DNA from: Jejuia sp049889775
GTDB taxonomy: Bacteria > Bacteroidota > Bacteroidia > Flavobacteriales > Flavobacteriaceae
Assembly (NCBI GenBank): GCA_049889775.1
Contig: JBMHCT010000018.1
Coordinates: 1 to 64,000 of the forward strand
Direction: 5' to 3'
Length of the DNA: 64,000 bases
The position numbers and the translations under genes are program-made. The notes beneath the pieces are model-generated. The model made no database searches, was not told the origin of the DNA, and was given only the letters and a program-made list of their open reading frames with translations. Below are positions 48,671-57,612 of this stretch, piece after piece. Every line of letters starts with the position of its first letter. The stretch's first letter is position 1.

Positions 48671-49674
48671 TACTTCGTTTTAAAAAATAACTGCGGGTAG
48701 TGATCCTCTGGTACTTTATTTAATAAATGAATATGATAATACGATTCTAAAAAGGCCAATCCATATCCAAAAAACTGTATTAAAACTGCACCCAAAGCCA
48801 TTATTGATACTTTCAAATTTTTAGTTTTTAATAGTGCGGTTAAAAATAGAACACCGAAATATAAAATATACAAACCGAATAACCATGTAACTCCAAATAT
48901 TAAAAATAGAATTGCCACATCTAATCCTATTATAAATAGCGACGGAAACCAATAGGTTATTTTTTTGCTTTGAGGATGCCACTTATTTAAAATAGGACGT
49001 ACTAAACCAAATTTACGCACTTGATTATAAAAGGTTTTCCATGACACTCTGCGTTTATGAAAAACAAAAGCTTCAGGTATTAATTTTGTTTTAAAACCTA
49101 ATTTCCAAAGACGGATAGTTAAATCTGGATCTTCTCCAGGGTGAATACTCCCGAATCCCTTTGAAACTTCAAAAGCTTTTTTTGAAAGTCCCATATTAAA
49201 GCTTCTAGGTTGAAACGTATCAATTGCCTTTTTATTCCCTCTGATACCACCTGTAGTTAAAAATGATGTCATTGAAAAATCAATGGCTTTCTGCAAAGTA
49301 CTGAATGATTCATGCGCTTTATCAGGACCGCCAAAACAATCAACATAATGGCTTTTCAGGCTTTTATCAACTTCGTTTAAATAATTTTCAGGCAGAATAA
49401 CATCACTATCTAAAATGATAAAATAGTTACCCTTAGCCTTTTGCATACCAAAATTTCTAGAATCTCCAGGGCCTGTATTCTTTTTAAAATAATAGGAAAT
49501 ACTTAAGTTGGCGTATTTCTCAATAACATACTCTGATGTTTCAGATGAGCCATCCTCAACAATTACAACTTCATAATCTACCTGGGTTTGCATTTGCTTG
49601 AAACTAAGCAAAAGTTCATCTACCTCTTGAGGTCGATTATAAACCGGAATAATAAATGAATATTTAAGTTGCAT
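48670..49674 (-). CDS. GT2 glycosyltransferase with C-terminal membrane helices
   Basis: 334 residues from MQLKYSFIIPVYNRPQEVD (ATG 49674; the longer frame to 49728 would start upstream of the promoter box). The GT-A domain has VVIVEDGSSETS, GPGDSRNFGMQKA and the DxD-type ILDSDVILP; the C-terminal third holds two to three helices (IIGLDVAILFLIFGVTWLFGLYILYFG). Such enzymes build surface glycans or glycolipids from nucleotide or lipid sugar donors. The TACATTTG box lies 4 nt upstream, so a leaderless transcript is likely. Confidence 0.88.
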   Translation of the reverse strand: MQLKYSFIIPVYNRPQEVDELLLSFKQMQTQVDYEVVIVEDGSSETSEYVIEKYANLSISYYFKKNTGPGDSRNFGMQKAKGNYFIILDSDVILPENYLNEVDKSLKSHYVDCFGGPDKAHESFSTLQKAIDFSMTSFLTTGGIRGNKKAIDTFQPRSFNMGLSKKAFEVSKGFGSIHPGEDPDLTIRLWKLGFKTKLIPEAFVFHKRRVSWKTFYNQVRKFGLVRPILNKWHPQSKKITYWFPSLFIIGLDVAILFLIFGVTWLFGLYILYFGVLFLTALLKTKNLKVSIMALGAVLIQFFGYGLAFLESYYHIHLLNKVPEDHYPQLFFKTK

Positions 49675-49678
49675 AAAA

Positions 49679-49686
49679 CAAATGTA
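49679..49686 (-). promoter_or_regulatory. -7 box TACATTTG, 4 nt before the glycosyltransferase ATG
   Basis: An exact TAnnTTTG box; TTTT separates it from the ATG at 49674. The -33 region falls within the fabI terminator, so the two signals are nested. Confidence 0.5.
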
Positions 49687-49697
49687 ACTATTCCTCA

Positions 49698-49736
49698 TAA
49701 AAAAAGACCTGACCGGTTTTAAAACCAATCAAGTCT
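49698..49736 (-). terminator. Terminator of fabI
   Basis: On the minus strand AGAC and TGA pair with TCA and GTCT around a GGTTTTAAAACC core, followed by a T-run of seven or more. Confidence 0.8.
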
Positions 49737-49760
49737 AAATTTTATAAAAACTCTTCTTTT

Positions 49761-50579
49761 TTATTCCTCACCCATAAATTCGCTCATCACAGCATCACTA
49801 ACACCCATATTGCTAAAACCTCCATCGTTATAAAGGTTTTGCAATGTAACGCGTTTAGTCAAATCACTAAACAATGTAACCGTGTAATTAGCACAATCTA
49901 GAGCTGTTGCATTACCTAGAGGAGACATTTTTTCAGCGTAAGATATAAAGCCATCAAAACCTTTAACGCCACTACCTGCTGTAGTAGGTGTTGGCGACTG
50001 CGAAATTGTATTTACGCGTACTTTTTTGTCTCTACCAAAAAAGTATCCAAAACTACGTGCGATACTCTCTAAATATGCTTTATTATCTGCCATATCATTA
50101 TAATCAGGAAATACGCGTTGCGCCGCCATATAACTTAAAGCAACAATACTACCCCATTCATTCATAGCATCTGCCTTGTATAAGGTTTGCATTACTTTAT
50201 GAAAAGACATTGCAGAAACATCGGTTCCTTTCTGCGTCCAGCTGTAATTTTGATCGGTATAATGTTTCCCTTTTCTAACGTTAATAGACATTCCAATAGA
50301 GTGCAACACAAAATCAATCTTGCCTCCCAAAATCTCTATAGATTTTTCAACTAAATTTTTTAAATCTTCTTCTGAAGTCGCATCAGCTGGTATAATTTGA
50401 GATCCTGTTTTTTCGGCCAACTCATTAATTTGTCCCATTCTCATGGCAACTGGCGCATTGGTAAGTACAAACTCCCCGCCTTCTTCATGCACACGTTCTG
50501 CAGTTTTCCAAGCTATGGAATTTGAGTCTAGAGCACCAAAAACTATTCCTTTTTTCCCCTTAAGTAAATTATAAGCCAT
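49761..50579 (-). CDS. fabI: Enoyl-ACP reductase (NADH)
   Basis: FabI performs the last reduction of each fatty-acid elongation round. The 272-residue SDR starts NLLKGKKGIVFGALDSNSIAW with the cofactor motif and shows the FabI catalytic block YMAAQRVFPDYNDMADNKAYLE, with Tyr six residues before Lys. The LHSIGMSINV and ISQSPTPTTAGSGVKGF blocks flank it. Length is normal. It has its own box (TATTTTTG at 50616-50623) and a strong terminator. Confidence 0.95.
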   Translation of the reverse strand: MAYNLLKGKKGIVFGALDSNSIAWKTAERVHEEGGEFVLTNAPVAMRMGQINELAEKTGSQIIPADATSEEDLKNLVEKSIEILGGKIDFVLHSIGMSINVRKGKHYTDQNYSWTQKGTDVSAMSFHKVMQTLYKADAMNEWGSIVALSYMAAQRVFPDYNDMADNKAYLESIARSFGYFFGRDKKVRVNTISQSPTPTTAGSGVKGFDGFISYAEKMSPLGNATALDCANYTVTLFSDLTKRVTLQNLYNDGGFSNMGVSDAVMSEFMGEE

Positions 50580-50615
50580 ATTATTTTAGTTGTTGTTATT
50601 CTTAAAATTGTGCAG

Positions 50616-50623
50616 CAAAAATA
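50616..50623 (-). promoter_or_regulatory. -7 box TATTTTTG for fabI
   Basis: An exact TAnnTTTG match 36 nt before the start at 50579. Confidence 0.5.
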
Positions 50624-50651
50624 CTAAACTTTCAACAGTAAAACACAAGTT

Positions 50652-52304
50652 TTAGTTGAGAAGCTCTTTTGCATGAGCAATTGCCGAGGTTGACAATTCT
50701 GAACCACCTAACATCTGTGCAATTTCAACAATACGATTGTCTTGGTTAAGCAGTATTAAATTTGTTTGGGTAATATTGTCTTTATCCTCTTTATAAACCT
50801 TAAAATGGGAATGCCCTTTAGCCGCAATTTGTGGTAAGTGCGTAATAGAAAACACTTGCATTGTTTTGCTCATTTGCAGCATAATATCTCCCATTTTATG
50901 AGATATTTCTCCAGAAACACCCGTATCTATCTCATCAAACATTATTGTGGGTAGCTGTGTATATCTAGATAGAATAAGTTTTATTGCTAACATAATGCGA
51001 GATAGTTCGCCTCCCGAAGCCGCTTTTTTAAGTGTATTAAAACTACCGCCTTTGTTAGCAGAAAATAAGAAGGACAACTCATCTTTACCATTGAATAAAA
51101 AAGACTCGCCTAATTGCAATTGTATATCAAACTCCGCATTTGGCATTCCTAAATCATTCAGAATGTCCTTTAATTGAGCTATTAAAATAGGAATTGCTTT
51201 ATTTCTATTAGAATGAATCGAGTTAGCCAGATCGTTTAATTTTGATTCTCGGGTTGAAATCTCTTTTTCCCTATCGGAAATCGCTTCGTCTAAATTTTCA
51301 GTTACACTAACTTTTTCCGAGAGCTCTTCTCTAATTTGAATCAATTCTTCTATAGTTGTAACTTGATGTTTTTGAAATAAATTATTCAAAATTTGTAATT
51401 TTGAACTCACTATTTCTAAGCGCTTCGGATCTGCATCAATAGTATCTTGATGCATGCTAACTTCATTAAAAATATCATCTATCTCAATAATACTGCTGTT
51501 TATACGCTCTAATAAATCTTCATATTTGGATGATAAAGACGATAGTTTTTGAAAATTATGTTTCAAATTCGTCAATATTGAAATTGCTCCAATTTGCTCA
51601 TCTGTAAACAACTGATAGGCTTCAGATAAATGCGCTTGTATCTCCTCAATATTATTTAATGTCTCGTATTCTTCTTCTAAATCTTCCAATTCATCCTTCA
51701 CCAAATTTGCTTCATTCAACTCATTTAACAAAAACACGTTGTAATCATGTTCTTTAATAGCGTCAGATTTTAAATTTAGTAAATCAGATAGTTCGTTTTT
51801 CAACTGTTTATATTCAGAAAGAAGGGCAGTATACGTCTCTAAAATTTCAAAATTATTGGCTAAAGCATCAATCACCTGAAATTGAAAATTATCCTTAGTT
51901 AATTCTAATGTTTGATGTTGAGAGTGCATATCAATAAGTTTATTCCCCAATTGTTGTAAACTGGATAAGTTTACCGGAGAATCATTGATGAATGCTCTAG
52001 ACTTGCCCGAAGGTAAAATCTCTCTTCTTATAATGGTATTAGATTCATAATCTAAATCTTCAACTTCAAATAATGTTTTTAAATTATACTTAGAAATGTC
52101 AAAAACAGCTTCAATAATACACTTTATTTCTTTGTTTTTTAAACTACTCAAATCAGCGCGTTTGCCCAGAATTAAGGAAAGTCCACCTAATAAAATAGAC
52201 TTACCAGTTCCCGTTTCTCCGGTAATAATGGTAAATCCATTATTGAAATCAACATTCAATGCATCAATAAGTGCATAGTTTTTTATGGAAAGAGATTTAA
52301 GCAT
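50652..52304 (-). CDS. recN: DNA repair protein RecN
   Basis: An SMC-like ATPase that acts at double-strand breaks. 550 residues: Walker A FTIITGETGTGKSILLGGL at the N-terminus, a central coiled coil (about residues 150-370, rich in Leu/Glu), then the ABC signature KKAASGGELSRIMLAIKLIL, Walker B PTIMFDEIDTGVSGE, and an SITHLPQIAAKG motif. Length matches the family. Last gene of the bamD-rpoZ-coaBC-porD-recN run. Confidence 0.96.
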   Translation of the reverse strand: MLKSLSIKNYALIDALNVDFNNGFTIITGETGTGKSILLGGLSLILGKRADLSSLKNKEIKCIIEAVFDISKYNLKTLFEVEDLDYESNTIIRREILPSGKSRAFINDSPVNLSSLQQLGNKLIDMHSQHQTLELTKDNFQFQVIDALANNFEILETYTALLSEYKQLKNELSDLLNLKSDAIKEHDYNVFLLNELNEANLVKDELEDLEEEYETLNNIEEIQAHLSEAYQLFTDEQIGAISILTNLKHNFQKLSSLSSKYEDLLERINSSIIEIDDIFNEVSMHQDTIDADPKRLEIVSSKLQILNNLFQKHQVTTIEELIQIREELSEKVSVTENLDEAISDREKEISTRESKLNDLANSIHSNRNKAIPILIAQLKDILNDLGMPNAEFDIQLQLGESFLFNGKDELSFLFSANKGGSFNTLKKAASGGELSRIMLAIKLILSRYTQLPTIMFDEIDTGVSGEISHKMGDIMLQMSKTMQVFSITHLPQIAAKGHSHFKVYKEDKDNITQTNLILLNQDNRIVEIAQMLGGSELSTSAIAHAKELLN

Positions 52305-52369
52305 GCGATACTTTTACTTTACAAACTGGTGTTGTTGTGAACTGTAAATTTAAGTAAAGTGTATTGTTT

Positions 52370-53257
52370 TTAAAACTTAATATTGCGCCATTTGCTGGAA
52401 TGCATAGGAGCTACTTTTTGCAGCACATCCTTTAAATTGGCAATATTTACTTGTGGCCCATCAGAATATATTTGAAGAATTTCATCTGCCTTAGCATCAA
52501 AAAATGTTCTTAGCAAAAAGGAATTGGGTCTTCTACTGTTCATGCCTTTAAACTTGGTTAAGGCACTAGCAATTTGAGTTTTAGCACCTTTGGCATCTTC
52601 ACTCATGGTATCCATCCCAAGTCTGTGATAATCGTAAATAACGTTTCTGTATTCTTTAAAAGTAGTAGACAACACGTTATCAATTAAAATAAATCTGCTT
52701 TGTAGACCATCTTCTAGCCTCCAACCTTTAAAATTTTCTTGTTGCGAGTAATTTAGAATAGTTTGAGCTTGTTTGTAATAGGGTTGCCCTCCATTTTTGG
52801 CATAAGAATCTGCATCCAATGCTAAAATCATATATACGTGAAAGGCTAAAACAGAAATTAAGTTTGAGGTATATTGTGTAGGGTTATAAATTAAATTTTG
52901 AAATTCTAAATATTCAAAAGTAAAATCTCTATCATTAAAATTGTAAACCGGTGTACTGTAGGACGAACCATAAACTGGACGTGAAGATTGCACCTGAATA
53001 CTAGCTCTAAAAAACTCACCGCTGTATTCTGAAATGATAATGTTCATACTACAATTAATCAACTCTTGTGGACCGAAAGTTCTGTCCGTCCATTTTGTAT
53101 TGTTGACAAACTCCGTAAGTTGTTTTTCTAGATTTTTAAAAATTTGTAAATTCTCATTACCTGTTTGTTGCGCGTTCACAACTACAGTGCAATTGAGCTC
53201 TTGAGCAACATTTATTGCACTAAAGCTTAAAAATAAAATAGTAATTAATTTACGCAT
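52370..53257 (-). CDS. DUF4835 protein (PorD-like, type IX secretion-associated)
   Basis: 295 residues with a signal peptide (MRKLITILFLSFSAINVAQ) and a periplasmic body featuring ELNCTVVVNAQQTGN at the start, SIQVQSSRPVYGSSYSTPVYNFNDRDF, and NSFLLRTFFDAKADEI near the end. I recognise the DUF4835 family, which is sometimes labelled PorD because it is linked to type IX secretion in Bacteroidota; its precise role is not established. A T9SS cargo (GH16 at 23317) is in this window. It overlaps coaBC by 8 nt. Confidence 0.85.
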   Translation of the reverse strand: MRKLITILFLSFSAINVAQELNCTVVVNAQQTGNENLQIFKNLEKQLTEFVNNTKWTDRTFGPQELINCSMNIIISEYSGEFFRASIQVQSSRPVYGSSYSTPVYNFNDRDFTFEYLEFQNLIYNPTQYTSNLISVLAFHVYMILALDADSYAKNGGQPYYKQAQTILNYSQQENFKGWRLEDGLQSRFILIDNVLSTTFKEYRNVIYDYHRLGMDTMSEDAKGAKTQIASALTKFKGMNSRRPNSFLLRTFFDAKADEILQIYSDGPQVNIANLKDVLQKVAPMHSSKWRNIKF

Positions 53258-54461
53258 TGATATGCTTTACAATTTCGTTTAACAAATCTTGAGCCACCTC
53301 AGTTTTCGACTTTAATTCAAACTCTTTAATATTATTTTTATTATCTATAAAGGTAACTTTGTTGGTATCGCCTTTAAATCCTGCCCCTTTATCCTTCAAC
53401 GAATTTAGTACAATTAAATTTAAATTTTTCTTTTTTAATTTTTGTCGTGCATTTTCCAATTCATTATTTGTTTCCAATGCGAAACCGACTAAAAATTGAT
53501 TTGACTTTATGCCTCCCAAAGATGCTAGAATATCTTTCGTGCGCTCTAATGCAATATTTAAAGTATCAGATTTCTTTTTAATTTTTTGTTGGGCTACTTG
53601 CCTTGGTTTGAAATCTGCTACTGCAGCAGAAAGTATTGCGACATCGGTAGTTGCAAAGTGCTTATGTACTTCATTATACATCTCTTCAGCACTTATAACA
53701 TTTACAACATCAATTAAGCTATGAGAAACTGTTTGGTTTGTCGGTCCTGTTACCAAAATAACTTGTGCTCCTAAATTTGCAGCAGCCTTGGCAATTTCAA
53801 AACCCATTTTACCACTAGAATGATTGCCAATAAATCGAACTGGATCTATCGCTTCATAAGTGGGGCCAGCAGTTATTAATACTTTTTTTCCTTTTAAAGG
53901 CAATTTTTCCAGAACATCATCCTCAATAAAAGAAATTATATCCTCAGGTTCTGCCATTCTGCCCTCACCTGATAAACCGCTTGCCAGTTCTCCGCTTGTG
54001 GCGGGAATCATAATATTTCCAAAAGACTGGAGTTTTTCAAACGAATTTTTCGTGGATTGGTGTTTGTACATGTCCAAATCCATCGCAGGTGCAAAATACA
54101 CCGGGCATTTAGCAGATAAATACGTTGCGAGCAACAAATTATCTGAATTTCCCGTAGCCATTTTAGACAACGTATTTGCTGTGGCTGGTGCAATTACAAA
54201 AATATCTGCCCAAAGCCCCAAATCTACATGGTTATTCCATACCGCATTATCATCCTCCTCATTAGTAAAATAAGAGTAAACAGGGTTTTTAGAAAGTGTT
54301 GAAAGTGTTAACGGTGTAATAAAATCTTTAGAAGCAGGCGTCATTACAACTTTAATTTGTGCCCCAGATTTTATAAATAACCGAACTAATGCAGCAGTTT
54401 TATAAGCGGCAATACCTGCAGTAACACCTAACAGAACATTTTTGCCGCTTAGTATACTCAT
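53250..54461 (-). CDS. coaBC: Bifunctional phosphopantothenoylcysteine decarboxylase/synthetase
   Basis: CoaB joins phosphopantothenate to cysteine using CTP, and CoaC decarboxylates the product with FMN. 403 residues: the CoaC half (about 1-185) begins MSILSGKNVLLGVTAGIAAYKT and contains the catalytic His in WNNHVDLGLW and the PAMDLDMY block; the CoaB half starts GKKVLITAGPTYEAIDPVRFI with NHSSGKMG and ends with KxKSDTLNIALERTKDIL and FALETNN. Translation starts 9 nt after rpoZ. Confidence 0.96.
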   Translation of the reverse strand: MSILSGKNVLLGVTAGIAAYKTAALVRLFIKSGAQIKVVMTPASKDFITPLTLSTLSKNPVYSYFTNEEDDNAVWNNHVDLGLWADIFVIAPATANTLSKMATGNSDNLLLATYLSAKCPVYFAPAMDLDMYKHQSTKNSFEKLQSFGNIMIPATSGELASGLSGEGRMAEPEDIISFIEDDVLEKLPLKGKKVLITAGPTYEAIDPVRFIGNHSSGKMGFEIAKAAANLGAQVILVTGPTNQTVSHSLIDVVNVISAEEMYNEVHKHFATTDVAILSAAVADFKPRQVAQQKIKKKSDTLNIALERTKDILASLGGIKSNQFLVGFALETNNELENARQKLKKKNLNLIVLNSLKDKGAGFKGDTNKVTFIDNKNNIKEFELKSKTEVAQDLLNEIVKHINA

Positions 54462-54470
54462 ATTTTAAGA

Positions 54471-54800
54471 TTACTGAGCGTCTTCCTCGGTATTTCTGAA
54501 ATAAATTTTATCAGTAAGCCATTCTTGAACAGCCAAAGCATGAGGTTTAGGTAATTTTTCATAAAACTTAGATACCTCAATTTGTTCCTTGTTTTCAAAA
54601 ATCTCCTCTAAACTATCGTTATAAGTTGCAAACTCTTCCAACTTATCGATAAGTTCTTTTTTAATTTCAGTGTTAATCTGATCAGCTCTTCTTGCTATTA
54701 TTGATATAGCCTCGTAGATATTTTCTGTTGGTTCATCCACTTGGTTTCTATCATAAGTAACAGTGTTTACCGGAGCTGTTGTTTTCTTTAAATCCATCAT
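54471..54800 (-). CDS. rpoZ: RNA polymerase omega subunit (RpoZ-like)
   Basis: A 109-residue protein with the short omega pattern NIYEAISIIARRADQINTEIKKEL near the middle. The acidic C-terminus (FYEKLPKPHALAVQEWLTDKIYFR) is the extension I associate with the Bacteroidota form. Its position between bamD and coaBC matches the common spoT/rpoZ/coaBC grouping. It helps assemble and stabilise RNA polymerase. Confidence 0.85.
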   Translation of the reverse strand: MMDLKKTTAPVNTVTYDRNQVDEPTENIYEAISIIARRADQINTEIKKELIDKLEEFATYNDSLEEIFENKEQIEVSKFYEKLPKPHALAVQEWLTDKIYFRNTEEDAQ

Positions 54801-54806
54801 TATATA

Positions 54807-55634
54807 TTAACTTTTAGCGCTGTAAGTTTCTAATTCCTTATCTATTTCCATTGCCATCTTTTCAGCTTCTGCAATATACTCAGAATTTGCATAAGCTTTC
54901 TTAAATGCATTAAAATATTCTTTTGCCTTTTCTAGCCTGTTCTTTCTTAAATAAACAATACCGTCTGCTGTATTTTTATACTCTTGACTATCAATTGCCA
55001 ATTTAGTGGCTGCATCAAACCTGTAAAATAACGCATCTTCTCTTAATGAAGATCCTGGAAATTGAAAAATAAAATTATCAAAAGACTTTATGGATGCTTT
55101 GAAATCTGAAATATGGTCATATTGCTTAGCTATTTCAAAAGCTTTCTTTTCTAATTTGAAATCCAATTCCTTAATAAGTTTATTTGCTTCAGAAACATGT
55201 TTTGAGTCTGGGTAAAGATTGATAAACTCTTGTAATTTCTCAATAGCGTCTTTTGTTTCTTTTTGATCGTTAGAATATCTTGGAGAAAGCATATAATAGC
55301 TTTTTGCTCCATAAAACGCCGCCTCTTCCCTTTTTTCGCTTTTAGGGTAGCTCGTTACAAAACGTTCAAATTGATAACCGGACACATAGAAATCCCTCAT
55401 TTTATAAAAAGAATCAGCGTACAAAAACATTAATTTTTGTGCCTGCGGCTTCCCTTTATATTTCGGTACAATTTGGGCGAAAAGGGTATTGGCTTTTTGG
55501 TACTTTCCTAATTGATACAAAGAATCTCCTAGCTTGAATTTTGCTGCAGTATCTTCACTTTTAAGTATCTTTTGATAATCACTACATGAACTCAATAAGC
55601 TTATTAAAATTAAAACGGAAAAGAAGTATCTCAT
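54807..55634 (-). CDS. bamD: Outer-membrane assembly lipoprotein BamD
   Basis: A 275-residue lipoprotein of the BAM complex, which inserts beta-barrel proteins into the outer membrane. A lipobox ends the signal (MRYFFSVLILISLLSSCSD), and the rest is a run of TPR helices (LYQLGKYQKANTLFAQIVPKYKG, FVTSYPKSEKREEAAFYGAKSYY, EFINLYPDSKHVSEANKLI). Length is standard. It starts its own transcript at a box about 85 nt upstream and leads the rpoZ-coaBC-porD-recN run. Confidence 0.94.
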   Translation of the reverse strand: MRYFFSVLILISLLSSCSDYQKILKSEDTAAKFKLGDSLYQLGKYQKANTLFAQIVPKYKGKPQAQKLMFLYADSFYKMRDFYVSGYQFERFVTSYPKSEKREEAAFYGAKSYYMLSPRYSNDQKETKDAIEKLQEFINLYPDSKHVSEANKLIKELDFKLEKKAFEIAKQYDHISDFKASIKSFDNFIFQFPGSSLREDALFYRFDAATKLAIDSQEYKNTADGIVYLRKNRLEKAKEYFNAFKKAYANSEYIAEAEKMAMEIDKELETYSAKS

Positions 55635-55718
55635 TTATGTTTTACTTTATGTTTAAAAGATGAACGTAATTTGCACTGATTTAATTACTTATTAATATCA
55701 CATCTTTCAAACCGGCTG

Positions 55719-55726
55719 CAAAATTA
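55719..55726 (-). promoter_or_regulatory. -7 box TAATTTTG for the bamD operon
   Basis: An exact TAnnTTTG match with a leader of about 80 nt to the bamD start at 55634. Confidence 0.45.
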
Positions 55727-55808
55727 CACTTAATTAACGTAATTTAAAAATATTATTTGAAGCTAAAATAGGTGTTCAAAATGAGTGATGAAGAGGTTTA
55801 AGTTATAT

Positions 55809-56732
55809 TTAACTTTTAGTAGATTCTATCTTATCAAAAAGTTGATGATCTAACACCATTTCACCATTTTCATTATAATAGTAAGCCTTAACAAACTGAA
55901 AGTCTAACTTTATTTGGTTAAGCAAATAAGAATACATTTGATGTACCTCCTGATTAAAAGATTCATCATAATAACTTACCATTACAATAAGCTCGCCTTG
56001 TTTTTTACAAATAGCATCATCGGTCAAATCAAATAAAGGACTTTCTTTATTAATATCGTGTACAATAGTCCAGGTAGTCGGTAAATAATTAATGGCATTT
56101 CGTTCCAGCTTTAGGTCATAAAAGCTATTTACGTAATCACCGTTTTTTGTTTTATTAGTAAGGGTTAAAGTAACCTTTACCTTAGGATTTATCATGTTAC
56201 TATCTCTATTATTTTCGATACGAAACATTAGCCCTTTTCCATTGCCGTAATTATTTAAAACTAGAAATTTTGAAAAACGAATGGCTGCCCTAGGTTTAGA
56301 GAACCTACCATACAATAATCCGGTTGTAAACGCGAAAAACATAAGCCCTACAAAAGCTTCAATGGAAGCAATTATGCCGCTTGCAACTCCTGTTGGAGAC
56401 ATTGCGCCATAACCAAGAGTTGTAAAAGTTTGTGTTGAAAAGAAAAAAGTATTAAGGAAATCCTTAAATATAAATCCCGTCGGTGTTGTTATTTCTGCTA
56501 TACCAACAAAAAGATAAATTAAGGCAAAAACCAAATTTGCAATTATATATGATAAAAACGATAGGGAGAAAAACTTTATCCAGGAGATACCTACCAAATA
56601 ATTGTAGGCCTCAGAAAACTTTCTAGGTTTATTTATATGAACAACATTAAAGTATCCTTTGTTATCAATTAAGCGCCCTACATATTTTGCTGAGGCGTTA
56701 CCAAAACCAGGATCTTTAATTTTTTTGCCCAT
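55809..56732 (-). CDS. KirBac-like inward-rectifier potassium channel
   Basis: 307 residues: two membrane helices (about 55-80 and 118-145) enclosing a pore loop with selectivity filter T105-L-G-Y-G109 in TFTTLGYGAMSP, preceded by a slide-helix region, and a C-terminal IRK-type beta domain (about 150-295, LMFRIENNRDSNMINPKVKVTLTL). It is expected to pass K+ and be gated by ligands on the C-terminal domain. The gene starts one base after dapA's stop, so it is in the same transcript as lysine-pathway and DUF6913 genes. Confidence 0.93.
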   Translation of the reverse strand: MGKKIKDPGFGNASAKYVGRLIDNKGYFNVVHINKPRKFSEAYNYLVGISWIKFFSLSFLSYIIANLVFALIYLFVGIAEITTPTGFIFKDFLNTFFFSTQTFTTLGYGAMSPTGVASGIIASIEAFVGLMFFAFTTGLLYGRFSKPRAAIRFSKFLVLNNYGNGKGLMFRIENNRDSNMINPKVKVTLTLTNKTKNGDYVNSFYDLKLERNAINYLPTTWTIVHDINKESPLFDLTDDAICKKQGELIVMVSYYDESFNQEVHQMYSYLLNQIKLDFQFVKAYYYNENGEMVLDHQLFDKIESTKS

Positions 56733-57611
56733 TTAAAAGTCCTTTACAAATGCAGAAATTTTGTCTTTTAGTACATCAGAAGCTTGCACAAGAGGCAATC
56801 TTACAGAAGCGCTGCATAAATGCAGAGCTTCAAATACAGCCTTAATACCTGCTGGATTGTTCTCTTCAAAAATATAGGCAATAACATCCATTAATTTATA
56901 ATGGTATTTATAAGCTCCTTTAGCATCGCCCTTTAAACCTAAACGAATCATTTCTGAAAACTCTTTAGGATATGCTTGCCCGATTACAGATATTACACCT
57001 GATGCACCAGCTAGGGTTACACCTAAAGCTAAATCATCATCACCAGAAATCACTAAAAAATCTTCCGGTTTATCTTTCAATAATTGCAAATACTGCCATG
57101 TACTATTACCAGCTTCTTTAACACCAATGATGTTGTCAAAATCATTTGCCAAACGAAAAATTGTTTCTGGTAAAATATTTTTAGAGGTTCTCCCAGGAAC
57201 ATTATATAATAATATATCAATAGGACAAACTTCAGATATAGCTTTGAAGTGTTGATAAACGCCTTCCTGTGTAGGTTTGGTATAATATGGCGACACTGAT
57301 AGAATAGCATCAATACCAGTAAAATCGGTAGTTTTAATTTCCTCAATTATAGCTAAGGTATTACTGCCGCCAATTCCTAAAACTAATGGCACTCGTCCTT
57401 TATTTGTTTCTATTATTGCAGCCGTAATCTCCTTCTTTTCTTGTTTTGTTATGGTGACACTTTCGGCAGTGGTACCAGAAATAACAAGATACTCCACTCC
57501 GTTTTCAATATTAAATTCAACAATATTTTTTAGTGCAACATAATCTACACTTAAATCATTTTTAAAAGGTGTTACCAAGGCTACTCCAGTTCCTAGAAAC
57601 TTGTTGTTCAT
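56733..57611 (-). CDS. dapA: 4-hydroxy-tetrahydrodipicolinate synthase
   Basis: DapA condenses pyruvate with aspartate semialdehyde, the first step of diaminopimelate/lysine synthesis. The 292-residue TIM barrel has GTGVALVTPFKNDLSVDY, the phosphate-type ISGTTAESVTITKQE turn, the catalytic Tyr in LYNVPGRTSKN and the Schiff-base Lys in IIGVKEAGNST. The start at 57611 overlaps nothing and lies 1 nt after the DUF6913 gene. Diaminopimelate feeds peptidoglycan. Confidence 0.96.
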   Translation of the reverse strand: MNNKFLGTGVALVTPFKNDLSVDYVALKNIVEFNIENGVEYLVISGTTAESVTITKQEKKEITAAIIETNKGRVPLVLGIGGSNTLAIIEEIKTTDFTGIDAILSVSPYYTKPTQEGVYQHFKAISEVCPIDILLYNVPGRTSKNILPETIFRLANDFDNIIGVKEAGNSTWQYLQLLKDKPEDFLVISGDDDLALGVTLAGASGVISVIGQAYPKEFSEMIRLGLKGDAKGAYKYHYKLMDVIAYIFEENNPAGIKAVFEALHLCSASVRLPLVQASDVLKDKISAFVKDF

Positions 57612-57612
57612 T

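Noticed and set aside
53860..54273. A 137-codon plus-strand frame inside coaBC
   Set aside because: It is antisense to a clear CoaBC coding region and shows no family motif.
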